NCBI GenBank assembly: GCA_002747735.1
Contig: PDQE01000074.1
Location: 1 to 14,493, forward strand
Source of the DNA: Flavobacteriales bacterium
GTDB taxonomy: Bacteria > Bacteroidota > Bacteroidia > Flavobacteriales > Flavobacteriaceae
Length of the DNA: 14,493 bases
Direction: 5' to 3'
This document shows, in pieces, positions 1-7,285 of this stretch. Positions within the stretch are counted from its first letter, which is position 1; the number at the start of each line of letters is the position of its first letter. A program made the translations under genes and the position numbers. The notes under the pieces were generated by a model. It saw nothing but the letters and a program-made list of their open reading frames with translations. It did no database searches and had not been told where the DNA came from.

Positions 1-321
1 TTGGTAAGTAATCTTCATAAAATAACCCGGTATAGCATCCGTAAAAAGAGAAACATCCCGGCATAAACGTTCAACCGCACTAAAAACACCTAATTGCTGA
101 ACCCAAAATGGCACAACTATATACTTTATACCGTATCTACGTTTCCACGGCAACGGCATCACCGCCTCATAATTCCCATAAACCAAGACACCCCAATGAT
201 TGGCAACAATATCCAGATACCATGAATAAGCATAAATATGTGAATTGACTGCTGCTGCTATGCACTGATTATAACGATTAACATCCAGCATTTTACGTGA
301 TATGTATCTAATGTTTGCCAA
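1..321 (-). CDS. N-terminal fragment of a Bacteroidota GNAT/FemAB-like hypothetical protein
   Basis: An open minus-strand frame runs off the left edge of the window, so only about 100 N-terminal residues are seen. The protein has the sequence feel of a family common in Bacteroidota and usually annotated as hypothetical or as a GNAT/FemAB-like acyltransferase: a segment HIYAYSWYLDIVANHW, then VMPLPWKRRYGIKY, then QQLGVFS. This family match is from memory and the catalytic part is not present, so no substrate can be named. The start is uncertain. An ATG lies at 291-289, but the residues before it (NIRYISRK) look like a real first strand. I therefore extended to a TTG at 321-319; a GTG further upstream is also in frame. 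An in-frame TAG at about 378-376 limits the frame. A weak CAAAAATA box (the minus-strand TAnnTTTG pattern) lies upstream at 448-455. Confidence 0.6.
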   Translation of the reverse strand, partial: MANIRYISRKMLDVNRYNQCIAAAVNSHIYAYSWYLDIVANHWGVLVYGNYEAVMPLPWKRRYGIKYIVVPFWVQQLGVFSAVERLCRDVSLFTDAIPGYFMKITYQ

Positions 322-351
322 CAGTCTAATTTTTCTATTATTGTTTTGCAC

Positions 352-380
352 ACCCCACCCAGTCTTTATCGCCTTCTACA
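352..380. repeat. Copy A of a C-rich imperfect direct repeat
   Basis: It begins ACCCCACCCA, continues with CTTTA after two bases, and ends with CGCCT-like sequence. A second copy with the same order of blocks lies at 516-544, about 164 bases away. The two share the first ten bases exactly and differ by a few substitutions and one indel. Confidence 0.4.
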
Positions 381-515
381 CCACTTAAAACATGAGTATG
401 AAAAATAGATAAACATACAAGTATCAAGTCTTATCATATTAATCAAACAAAAATACAATTTAAATTGATTATTACGGGATTTAAGTAGATTCAGGACTTT
501 AATGAGGTAGTGATT

Positions 516-544
516 ACCCCACCCAACCTTTAAACGCCTACCTT
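516..544. repeat. Copy B of a C-rich imperfect direct repeat
   Basis: It starts ACCCCACCCA, then ACCTTTA, then AACGCCTAC. This parallels copy A at 352-380 in the same orientation. C-rich tracts like this stand out in AT-rich intergenic DNA and often belong to dispersed extragenic repeats in this phylum. That last point is general recollection and cannot be tested inside one window. Confidence 0.4.
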
Positions 545-649
545 TAGCACTATCTCGCCTGACTTTTCATTTTTCAAAAGATTTAAAACTCCTTAATACC
601 AGTTCTGCTTTAAAAATACTCAAAAGATAAAATGATGAATTTTTGTGAT

Positions 650-719
650 AGATAAGGCGTAAAAATTAAGTATAGCCGTAGCTATAGTTTATCGTAAAAA
701 TTTAAACGATTTCTTATCT
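650..719. repeat. Palindromic extragenic element
   Basis: A perfect inner stem TATAGC (671-676) and GCTATA (681-686) encloses the tetraloop CGTA. An outer pair AGATAAG (650-656) and CTTATCT (713-719) flanks it. The sequence TAAAAATT occurs on both sides of the inner stem as a direct repeat. The arrangement suits a dispersed palindromic repeat or a structured transcript. Nothing shows that it is mobile: I see no terminal target-site duplication and no encoded protein. Confidence 0.4.
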
Positions 720-826
720 TTCCTAAACTTTTTACATTCCACTTTGGCACTCAATTTACCACGAACAGCTTATTAGGAAATAATAATTTTCCTTATCAAA
801 AAACGCCTCAAATAGATAGTTATTTA

Positions 827-834
827 TATCTTTG
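827..834 (+). promoter_or_regulatory. Candidate -7 promoter box for galT-galK
   Basis: TATCTTTG matches the Bacteroidota -7 consensus TAnnTTTG exactly. A TTG or TTTG at the expected -33 distance is not evident, so the promoter may be weak or activator-dependent. Transcription from it would give a 5' leader of roughly 75 bases before galT. Confidence 0.4.
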
Positions 835-916
835 AAGTCATGATATGCCATAACAAGATACAATCATGCACTATTAGAAAAGAAAAGCACATAAAAACCA
901 CAACTTTTATCTTAAA

Positions 917-1933
917 ATGCACCCTAACCTCAATACTCACCCACATAGACGATACAATATTTTAACCGAAGAATGGGTACTGGTTTCTCCCCATAGAACC
1001 AAAAGACCATGGCAGGGAAAAACAGAGACATCAGACAAAAAAAAGCAAATAACTTATGATCCGGAATGCTATCTGTGCCCCACTAATACCCGTGCCGGAG
1101 GAGCCGTAAATGACGATTATAAAAATACTTTTGTTTTTAAAAATGATTTTGGGGCACTCTTAGAAGACACCCCTTTATTTGACTTTAAAGATGGATTGCT
1201 AAAAGCTGAAGGGGAAAAAGGTATATGTAAAGTAGTTTGTTTTTCACCCAATCACTCTTTAACCATTCCCGATATGGAGATAGAGGACTTAAAAAAAGTG
1301 GTGACAGTCTGGAAAAAAGAATTTAAGGAATTGAGTGAAATAAGTGGTATAAATTATATTCAAATATTTGAAAACAAAGGAGCTATTATGGGCTGTAGCA
1401 ACCCGCATCCACATGGGCAAATATGGGCTCAATATGCTATTCCTACAGAAATTCAAAAAAAGACACATTCTCAAAAAAAATATTTTGAAAAGCACGGAAC
1501 AAGCCTCTTACAAAATTATTTATCACAGGAATTAGCAGAAGACATAAGGGTTATTTCTAAAAACGACAGTTTTGTAACGTTGGTACCCTTTTGGGCAATT
1601 TGGCCCTATGAAGCCATGATTATCCCAAAAAGAAAAATGGCTAATATTCTTGAGATGAATGAAAAAGAGAAAGAAGACTTTGCCGGGCAACTTAAAACCC
1701 TTACCCAAAAATACGATGCGTTGTTTGACACCTCCTTTCCGTATTCATCCGGAATTCATCAAGCTCCTACAGACGGCCGTTCTTACGACACTTGGCATTG
1801 GCACATGAGCTTTTATCCGCCTTTGCTGCGTTCTGCAACGGTAAAAAAATTTATGGTAGGCTACGAAATGTTTGCTATGCCACAACGCGATATCACTGCA
1901 GAATCGGCTGCAGCACAATTAAAAGCATTATAA
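917..1933 (+). CDS. galT: Galactose-1-phosphate uridylyltransferase
   Basis: This cytoplasmic Leloir enzyme exchanges UMP between UDP-glucose and galactose 1-phosphate, giving UDP-galactose and glucose 1-phosphate. The protein has 338 residues, close to the usual 340-350. It opens with the family's HPHRRYN and VLVSPHRTKRPWQG block. The zinc ligands are visible as C51 and C54 (CYLC), with H113 and H164 likely completing the site. The active-site motif SNPHPHGQ (161-168) carries the His nucleophile H166, the same number as in E. coli GalT. H281, H294 and H296 (TWHWH) match the C-terminal metal site. The ATG at 917 is preceded by TTAAA rather than a Shine-Dalgarno, normal for this phylum. galK follows after three bases, so the two are surely co-transcribed. 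No transporter, mutarotase or galE is in view. Confidence 0.97.
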   Translation: MHPNLNTHPHRRYNILTEEWVLVSPHRTKRPWQGKTETSDKKKQITYDPECYLCPTNTRAGGAVNDDYKNTFVFKNDFGALLEDTPLFDFKDGLLKAEGEKGICKVVCFSPNHSLTIPDMEIEDLKKVVTVWKKEFKELSEISGINYIQIFENKGAIMGCSNPHPHGQIWAQYAIPTEIQKKTHSQKKYFEKHGTSLLQNYLSQELAEDIRVISKNDSFVTLVPFWAIWPYEAMIIPKRKMANILEMNEKEKEDFAGQLKTLTQKYDALFDTSFPYSSGIHQAPTDGRSYDTWHWHMSFYPPLLRSATVKKFMVGYEMFAMPQRDITAESAAAQLKAL

Positions 1934-1936
1934 TTT

Positions 1937-3070
1937 ATGAGTAAAAATAACAATTGGGAACTCACTATAAATTCCCCCGGAAGAATAAACATTATTGGCG
2001 AACATACAGATTATAATAACGGCTTTGTTATGCCCACCGCCATTGACAAAAAAATTCGTTTTAAATTTAGGAAAAACAACAGCCAAACTACCTGCAACGT
2101 CCGCAGTTCCAATTTTAATTCAGGCTTTACTTTTAAATTAGACATGGTTCAAAAAAGTAAAAACCAATGGGAAAATTATATTCTGGGCGTAATCCATGAA
2201 ATTCAACAACTATCGGATAAACTACAAGGATTTGATTGTACATTTGAAAGCAATATCCCTGTGGGTTCCGGCGTAAGTTCTTCGGCAGCTTTAGAATGCG
2301 GTGTTGCCTATGGCTTAAACGAATTATTCCAATTAGGGCTTTCTAAACAAACCATCGTGGAACTATCCCAAAGGGCAGAACACAATTATATAGGCACTAA
2401 ATGTGGCATTATGGACCAATTTGCCTCTGTGATGAGCAAAAAAGGCCACGTGATTTTATTGGATTGCCAATCCTTAGATTATGAATATGTGCCCTTAAAA
2501 ATTGAACCCTACAAAATATTACTATTAAACACTAATGTTTCTCATAATTTAGCTTCGGGAGAATATAACATCAGGCGGAACCAATGTGAAAAAGGGGTGA
2601 GTATAATCAAACAAAAATATCCTGAGGTAAATTCCTTACGGGATGTCTCTATGGATATGTTAAACGAATTTAAAACTAAAATACCCGAGGTTGTTTACAG
2701 GAGGTGTGTATATGTAATCGAGGAAAAGAATCGCGTTTTAAGTTCGGTAGAAGCATTAAAGGCTAATGATTTAAATCTCTTGGGCAAAAATATGTACCAG
2801 ACTCATAAGGGATTATCCGAAATGTATGAGGTAAGCTGTCCGGAACTGGATTTTCTTGTAAATTTTTCAAAAAATTACGATACGGTTATCGGTGCCAGAA
2901 TGATGGGTGGTGGTTTTGGCGGCTGTACCATTAACATCATCCATAAAGATGCCATTGATAATTTTATAGCTGAGGCTAAATCGGCTTATTTCGAGGCATT
3001 TAATATAAAACTAACAGCTTTTGAGGCCAATCCGTCAGAAGGAACAAGTATTGTAGAGGAACAAATGTAA
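1937..3070 (+). CDS. galK: Galactokinase
   Basis: This GHMP-family kinase phosphorylates alpha-D-galactose at C1 using ATP, the first committed Leloir step, and supplies the substrate of GalT encoded just upstream. All family landmarks are present in the 377-residue protein: the galactokinase signature GRINIIGEHTDYNNG (15-29), the ATP-binding loop PVGSGVSSSAAL (108-119), the catalytic Asp in CGIMDQFAS (D160, with R16 as likely partner), and the C-terminal glycine motif MGGGFGGC (323-330). Length is normal for bacterial GalK. It starts three bases after the galT stop, which indicates one transcript and probably coupled translation. The gene ends 97 bases from the stop of the convergent GH97 gene. 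I see no strong terminator hairpin in that gap. Confidence 0.97.
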   Translation: MSKNNNWELTINSPGRINIIGEHTDYNNGFVMPTAIDKKIRFKFRKNNSQTTCNVRSSNFNSGFTFKLDMVQKSKNQWENYILGVIHEIQQLSDKLQGFDCTFESNIPVGSGVSSSAALECGVAYGLNELFQLGLSKQTIVELSQRAEHNYIGTKCGIMDQFASVMSKKGHVILLDCQSLDYEYVPLKIEPYKILLLNTNVSHNLASGEYNIRRNQCEKGVSIIKQKYPEVNSLRDVSMDMLNEFKTKIPEVVYRRCVYVIEEKNRVLSSVEALKANDLNLLGKNMYQTHKGLSEMYEVSCPELDFLVNFSKNYDTVIGARMMGGGFGGCTINIIHKDAIDNFIAEAKSAYFEAFNIKLTAFEANPSEGTSIVEEQM

Positions 3071-3167
3071 TTTCGGCAGGAACAAAAAATTTCCTAAAAC
3101 CGACCGGCTATCTTCAATACCAAAACCACAAAAGTATTCCACCAGTTTTATTTTAACTCAAACCAAA

Positions 3168-5195
3168 TTATTCTACTGGTTTAATAATGGCAGTCCATCC
3201 ACCTCCGGCAGCTAGTTGAATATTTAGTTTTGTACTATTATTCATTGACAGGCTTGTTATTTTGTAATCTTCTGCATAGGTATTTGCGTTTATACCATCA
3301 CTAAAAATGGTTGCATTATAATTTCCCGATGGCAAAAATGAACAATCAATATTTAATTCTCTTTTTTCGCTATTATTCATAACTCCAATATACCAGACTC
3401 CATCCTTTTCCCTTGCCAAGGCAACATATTCACCAATTTTACTTTTCAGGGCAATGGTATTATCCCAAGTAACCGGAATTTGTGCTATAAAATCAACCGT
3501 TTTTCCATCCTGTAAATAAGCGGAAGGTGTATCACATAACATTTGCAATCCACTTTCATAAACTACATACATAGCTACCTGATGAGCTCTGGTACCTAAA
3601 CTCACAGGCCGTTCAAAACTAATATTATGGTTCTTTGGATGGGCATTTCGCATAGCTCCGGGTGTATAATCCATGGGTCCTACTGCCATACGTATAAATG
3701 GCAAAATAGTATTGTGTCCGGGTGTTATCTTCTGTTCCCACTTGTTATTTTCTGCACCTTTTACACCTTCATAGGCCAGCACATTAGGATAGGCACGCCT
3801 TAGCCCTGCCGGCTTATAAGCCCCATGAAAATCCACTAACATCTTTCTTTTGGCAGCTTGCTGTGCAATTTTGGCATAATAATTAACCATATCCTGATCT
3901 GCACGTTGCATAAAATCAACTTTGATACCTCTGGCTCCCCAGGCGGCATAGGTATCCAGAATTTCATTCAAATTTTCATCCAGAGGTTTCCATAAACACC
4001 ATAAAATAATACCTACGTTTTTTTCTTTCCCATAAGAAATTAATGCCTTTACATCTATATTCGGATTACAATGTAAAATATCCGTAGTTGTTTTGCTCCA
4101 TCCTTCATCCAGAATAATATAATCCAATCCGTATTTAGCAGCAAAATCAATATAGTATTTATACGTCTCGGTATTTAATCCGGATTTAAAATCAACGCCA
4201 AAAATATTATTGGCATTGTACCAATCCCACGCCACTTTTCCCGGATGTATCCAGTTGGTTTCCTTAAGAGCCAATGGCCGCGAAAGTTTTAAAACCATAT
4301 TTGTTTCTAAAAATGCCTTATCATCTTCTGCTATCACAAAGAAACGCCAAGGAAAACTCCGCTTTCCGGTTGTTAATGCAATATAATCAGCTTTTGCGGT
4401 TATCTGCTCTTTCCTATCCGGCATCGAAGGATACGGTTCAGCTTCCAAGACTGCTTTTGGAAATTTTGACCTTAGAGCATTGGCATAAGGAGCCTCCAGA
4501 AATAAATTTGGATAATCGTATAAATCAGCTTCGGAGAACAGCACTTTTATTCCGTTTTTATTTTCCCATAACAAGGGTAATGAAGCAAAAGTAGCAGAGG
4601 AAACTGTATCTAAATTAGTATAAATATACTCCCTCTCATAATGCGAATATGTAGATTCTTCCACAGGCAAATAGGATGTGGTTCCCTTAGGAAATTTTAT
4701 ATTCACGGTTTCATCATAGACTTTAATTTCTCCGTTCTGATTAGTAATCCACCGATACGCCACACCTTCGTTATACACTCTAAACTCCAAGCTGTAATTT
4801 CCTTTAAATTTTAATACTAACTCATTAAATTTATTAGCAACAACTTTATTTTTAAACGGTACCACCGGCTCTATCACCTCATTTTTTCTTCTTTCCTTTT
4901 TTGATTGTAGTTTTGGCCTTACACCGTATTGCTTTTTATTTACCTTCATAGCCACCTCCACATTGTCTAATGCTGTTTTTTCGTTCTTTTTTACACTCCA
5001 TTTTACGGCATCTCCTATTTCTATATTGATTGCCAGACGCTCATCCGGCGACTTCACCTGAATATTTTGCCCATATAAGGATGTGGCAGAAGACAGCATT
5101 ATAAAAATTAAAAATGGTAAAAACCTTAAAGTCAAAATTTTATTGTTGAGGTGGTTTAAACCACTTCGATTATTAATGAAATCTTTTTTCTGCAT
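3168..5195 (-). CDS. Secreted glycoside hydrolase family 97, probable retaining alpha-galactosidase
   Basis: A 675-residue GH97 enzyme, the Bacteroidota family that includes SusB. Residues 1-42 hold a basic N-region and the hydrophobic stretch FLPFLIFIMLSSATSLYG, a signal peptide, so it acts in the periplasm or beyond. A beta-rich N-terminal domain (about 45-305), a TIM barrel (about 315-560; LDYIILDEGW at 357-366) and a C-terminal beta domain follow. GH97 includes inverting alpha-glucosidases (SusB) and retaining alpha-galactosidases (BT1871). Here KVDFM places an Asp at 427 as likely nucleophile. The position of the inverting-type Glu in SusB (NAHE) is Gly458 (DFHG). E482 lies 55 residues after D427, the spacing I recall for D415 and E470 of BT1871. 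The convergent galT-galK pair fits galactose release. The gene follows aroA by 32 bases on the same strand. Alpha-glucosidase activity is not excluded. Confidence 0.88.
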   Translation of the reverse strand: MQKKDFINNRSGLNHLNNKILTLRFLPFLIFIMLSSATSLYGQNIQVKSPDERLAINIEIGDAVKWSVKKNEKTALDNVEVAMKVNKKQYGVRPKLQSKKERRKNEVIEPVVPFKNKVVANKFNELVLKFKGNYSLEFRVYNEGVAYRWITNQNGEIKVYDETVNIKFPKGTTSYLPVEESTYSHYEREYIYTNLDTVSSATFASLPLLWENKNGIKVLFSEADLYDYPNLFLEAPYANALRSKFPKAVLEAEPYPSMPDRKEQITAKADYIALTTGKRSFPWRFFVIAEDDKAFLETNMVLKLSRPLALKETNWIHPGKVAWDWYNANNIFGVDFKSGLNTETYKYYIDFAAKYGLDYIILDEGWSKTTTDILHCNPNIDVKALISYGKEKNVGIILWCLWKPLDENLNEILDTYAAWGARGIKVDFMQRADQDMVNYYAKIAQQAAKRKMLVDFHGAYKPAGLRRAYPNVLAYEGVKGAENNKWEQKITPGHNTILPFIRMAVGPMDYTPGAMRNAHPKNHNISFERPVSLGTRAHQVAMYVVYESGLQMLCDTPSAYLQDGKTVDFIAQIPVTWDNTIALKSKIGEYVALAREKDGVWYIGVMNNSEKRELNIDCSFLPSGNYNATIFSDGINANTYAEDYKITSLSMNNSTKLNIQLAAGGGWTAIIKPVE

Positions 5196-5227
5196 AAGAT
5201 TGTTAATTTATATATTTATTGAACTAC

Positions 5228-6445
5228 TCAGTTTTTTACACAAGTTTCCAAATCTTCCCAAAAACCGGGATAAGACTTGCTTACTACCTCGGCATCGGCA
5301 ATTTTTATGGGTACTTTTAACGCTAACGGTGCAAAAGCCATCGCCATCCGGTGATCATTATATGTTTGGATGGTTATATTTTTTTTTATATCGCCTTCAC
5401 GGGAATGCAATTGCAAACTATCTTCGGTAATTTTTACCTGTCCTCCCATTTTTTCCAATTCTATCTTTAAGGCTGCCAATCGGTCGGTTTCTTTAATTTT
5501 TAAGGTATGTAATCCGGTTAAGTCACATGCCATTCCCAAACCAAAGCAAGTTACCGCAATAGTTTGTGCAATATCCGGAGCGTTTCGTAAATCCAACAGC
5601 AACGGATTTAGTTTATTGCTAATTTTAGTAATTGTTATTTTTCCATCTTTAAAACGAGTCGCTACACCAAAATTTTTATAAATCTCTGTAAGGCAACTAT
5701 CACCTTGTAAACTCTCTTCTTTATAGGATGATAGAGTAAGGCTATCCCCTATGCCACCTAATGCCACCAAACTATAAAAATAGGATGCGGAACTCCAATC
5801 AGACTCAACGGTTATCGTTTTTTTACCTATACAGTTTTGAGGAAAAACTTTTATAATCCGCCCCTCCCAACTTGTTTTAATTCCCAATTGGCGTAACAAT
5901 GCAAGCGTCATTTCAAGATAAGGCCGGGAAGTAATTTCCCCTATCAGTTCAATGGTTAAACCATTCTCTAAGTTTGGGGCAATCAATACCAAAGCAGTAA
6001 GATACTGACTACTTACATTTCCTTTAATACTAACTTTTTTTTGGATTATTTTTTTACCTTTTATCCTCAATGGCGGATACCCATCATTTTTTTTATATTC
6101 TAAATCAGCACCCAGTGTCCGCAAAGCATCTACTAATATTTTAACAGGCCTTTCTTGCATTCTTTGAGAACCGGTAAGAGTAACTTCCACACCATCCTTA
6201 GCCGAAAAATAAGCCGTTAAAAATCGCATAGCCGTACCGGCATGGCCAATATCCACTACTCCAGCCTCCTTTTTTAAAGCCTGTTGTAAATGAGTAGTAT
6301 CATCTGAATTGGACAGATTTTTAATACTGATATCAGGATAATGCTGTTGCAAAATCAGCAGCCGGTTAGACTCACTTTTAGAACCGGTAATTTTTATGGT
6401 AGTATTCTTGATTTTTTCTTGAGAATAATCTAAAAATAAATTCAT
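5228..6445 (-). CDS. aroA: 3-phosphoshikimate 1-carboxyvinyltransferase (EPSP synthase)
   Basis: This enzyme transfers the enolpyruvyl group of phosphoenolpyruvate to shikimate 3-phosphate, the sixth step of the shikimate pathway to chorismate. Visible landmarks in the 405-residue protein are: GSKSESNR (21-28) with the conserved Lys and Ser; GHAGTAMRFL (67-76), the PEP-site loop; KGNVSSQYL (141-149); the catalytic region with D291 (NAPDIAQT); KETDRL (318-323); YNDHRM (362-367); and the closing KSYPGFWEDL (390-399). E. coli AroA has GNAG...RP where this has GHAG...RF. I take this as a lineage variant and not as evidence about inhibitor tolerance. The protein is about 20 residues shorter than E. 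coli AroA (427), as I recall for Bacteroidota. The start ATG follows GGTTAAA. GH97 lies 32 bases downstream without an obvious promoter between. Confidence 0.96.
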   Translation of the reverse strand: MNLFLDYSQEKIKNTTIKITGSKSESNRLLILQQHYPDISIKNLSNSDDTTHLQQALKKEAGVVDIGHAGTAMRFLTAYFSAKDGVEVTLTGSQRMQERPVKILVDALRTLGADLEYKKNDGYPPLRIKGKKIIQKKVSIKGNVSSQYLTALVLIAPNLENGLTIELIGEITSRPYLEMTLALLRQLGIKTSWEGRIIKVFPQNCIGKKTITVESDWSSASYFYSLVALGGIGDSLTLSSYKEESLQGDSCLTEIYKNFGVATRFKDGKITITKISNKLNPLLLDLRNAPDIAQTIAVTCFGLGMACDLTGLHTLKIKETDRLAALKIELEKMGGQVKITEDSLQLHSREGDIKKNITIQTYNDHRMAMAFAPLALKVPIKIADAEVVSKSYPGFWEDLETCVKN

Positions 6446-6550
6446 TTTAACCTAATAATTCTTAAGAATAATTTTTTTTAATTAGAACTCATCTTCACTT
6501 TTTCTATTTCCTAAGAAACGGCTCAAATTTGTTCATATTTCGTTATTTTT

Positions 6551-6802
6551 TTACTTTATAAGATTTACATGTGCCATAAACATCCCGTAAGAAATACTTA
6601 AAATAACTTTGGTAAAAAAGAACTTTTTCCAAGTATTTCCGGAAAAATTATCGTGATACACTTTTGCAAAATCCAAATTTATAATATCAGAAAAATTGCT
6701 AAAAAGCAAGGAAATTACAGTAAGAAGTATAAGAAACAACAAAGCTATTCGCAAGGCTTTTATCCAATATCCGGCTGATTTTAACTTTTCTAAAAAAGTC
6801 AT
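6551..6802 (-). CDS. Small two-helix membrane protein of unknown function
   Basis: An 83-residue protein with two hydrophobic segments: about residues 16-35 (ALRIALLFLILLTVISLLF) and a less hydrophobic one at about 61-77 (FFFTKVILSISYGMFMA). Between them is a polar loop with NFSDIINLDF and NFSGNTWKK. I chose the ATG at 6802-6800 because it lies one base after the stop of the upstream pyrophosphohydrolase (TAA-T-ATG), the pattern of translational coupling. A longer frame from 6844 would overlap that gene by 41 bases. I recall similar small proteins beside this pyrophosphohydrolase in Flavobacteriia but know no function. No enzyme motif is seen. It may be an inner-membrane protein made together with its neighbour. 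Confidence 0.75.
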   Translation of the reverse strand: MTFLEKLKSAGYWIKALRIALLFLILLTVISLLFSNFSDIINLDFAKVYHDNFSGNTWKKFFFTKVILSISYGMFMAHVNLIK

Positions 6803-6803
6803 A

Positions 6804-7130
6804 TTAATGTAATTTTTTATTTTGTTGATGGCGTTTGTGATCACGCTTGGTTTTATCTGCTAATTTTTTGTCAAAAGCTGCTTGTAAATCTATCCCGGTT
6901 TGGTTGGCCAAACAGAGTACTACAAAAACTACATCGGCTAATTCTTCGCCCAAGTCTTTGGATTTATCACTCTCTTTTTCACTTTGTTCACCATATCTTC
7001 GAGCTATGATACGAGCCACCTCCCCTACCTCTTCGGTGAGTTGTGCCATATTGGTAAGCTCATTAAAATATCTAACACCGTGTTCTTTTATCCAGTTATC
7101 TACTACTTTTTGTGCATTTTGAAGGTTCAT
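6804..7130 (-). CDS. MazG-like nucleotide pyrophosphohydrolase
   Basis: A 108-residue single-domain all-alpha NTP pyrophosphohydrolase of the MazG / dUTPase-2 superfamily, which hydrolyses (d)NTPs to (d)NMP and pyrophosphate and usually serves to remove non-canonical nucleotides. The metal-binding EExxE motif is E33-E34-V-G-E37 (LTEEVGEVA), and the ExxD motif is E63-L-A-D66 (GEELADVVF), spaced as expected. The tail KLADKTKRDHKRH is basic, like the Lys/Arg-rich ends of small MazG proteins. It is far shorter than the two-domain E. coli MazG, so the symbol mazG is not assigned; the exact substrate cannot be told. The next gene, a small membrane protein, starts one base after its stop. Upstream is 155 bases of non-coding DNA with a possible TAnnTTTG box. 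Confidence 0.9.
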   Translation of the reverse strand: MNLQNAQKVVDNWIKEHGVRYFNELTNMAQLTEEVGEVARIIARRYGEQSEKESDKSKDLGEELADVVFVVLCLANQTGIDLQAAFDKKLADKTKRDHKRHQQNKKLH

Positions 7131-7236
7131 GAAGGATAATTAAAGGATTAAATAATTAAAAAAATGCCCGCTTTTTACGTAAACAAACCTATTAGGCGTA
7201 TAGAACGAGTATAAAAAATAGTTTAAAGATTCCTTA

Positions 7237-7244
7237 CAAAGTTA
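7237..7244 (-). promoter_or_regulatory. Possible -7 box for the pyrophosphohydrolase gene
   Basis: On the minus strand this reads TAACTTTG, matching TAnnTTTG, about 107 bases before the start codon at 7130. A second match, TAGGTTTG, is at 7191-7184. Neither has a clear TTG at -33 spacing, so both are weak candidates. Confidence 0.25.
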
Positions 7245-7285
7245 ATGATAATCTGAGTTAGAAATATTGAATTTACTAATTGAAT

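Larger units (their letters stand above)
322..826. other. Intergenic region, about 500 bases, no gene seen
   Basis: No convincing reading frame is present on either strand between the divergent partial gene and galT. The region holds two copies of a C-rich element (about 352 and 516), a palindromic element around 650-719, and probably the promoters of both flanking genes. A minus-strand CAAAAATA (448-455) could be the -7 box of the leftward gene, but I found no matching -33 element. Confidence 0.6.

Noticed and set aside
3071..3167. Short inverted repeats between galK and the GH97 gene (AGGAA/TTCCT at 3078/3091; ACCAGT/ACTGGT at 3141/3175)
   Set aside because: Stems of only five or six base pairs without a good U-tract; too weak to call a bidirectional terminator.
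4274..4594. Plus-strand open frame opposite the GH97 gene
   Set aside because: It lies wholly inside a well-supported gene on the other strand and has no family features; the same holds for the frames antisense to galT, aroA, the flavin reductase gene, the kinase and purK.
5401..6300. Substitutions in the EPSP synthase PEP-site loop (GHAGTAMRF versus GNAGTAMRP)
   Set aside because: Probably a lineage variant of the enzyme; the sequence alone gives no basis for claiming altered inhibitor sensitivity.
6459..6468. Ten-base palindrome TTCTTAAGAA upstream of aroA
   Set aside because: Perfect, but short and expected by chance in AT-rich DNA; no second copy seen in the leader.
6803..6844. Longer start at 6844 for the small membrane protein
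   Set aside because: It would overlap the pyrophosphohydrolase gene by 41 bases, while the ATG at 6802 sits one base after that gene's stop and directly before the helix-containing region.
6847..7122. Plus-strand open frame opposite the pyrophosphohydrolase gene
   Set aside because: The minus-strand frame carries both MazG metal motifs; the plus-strand protein is low-complexity and serine-rich, as expected of a shadow frame.
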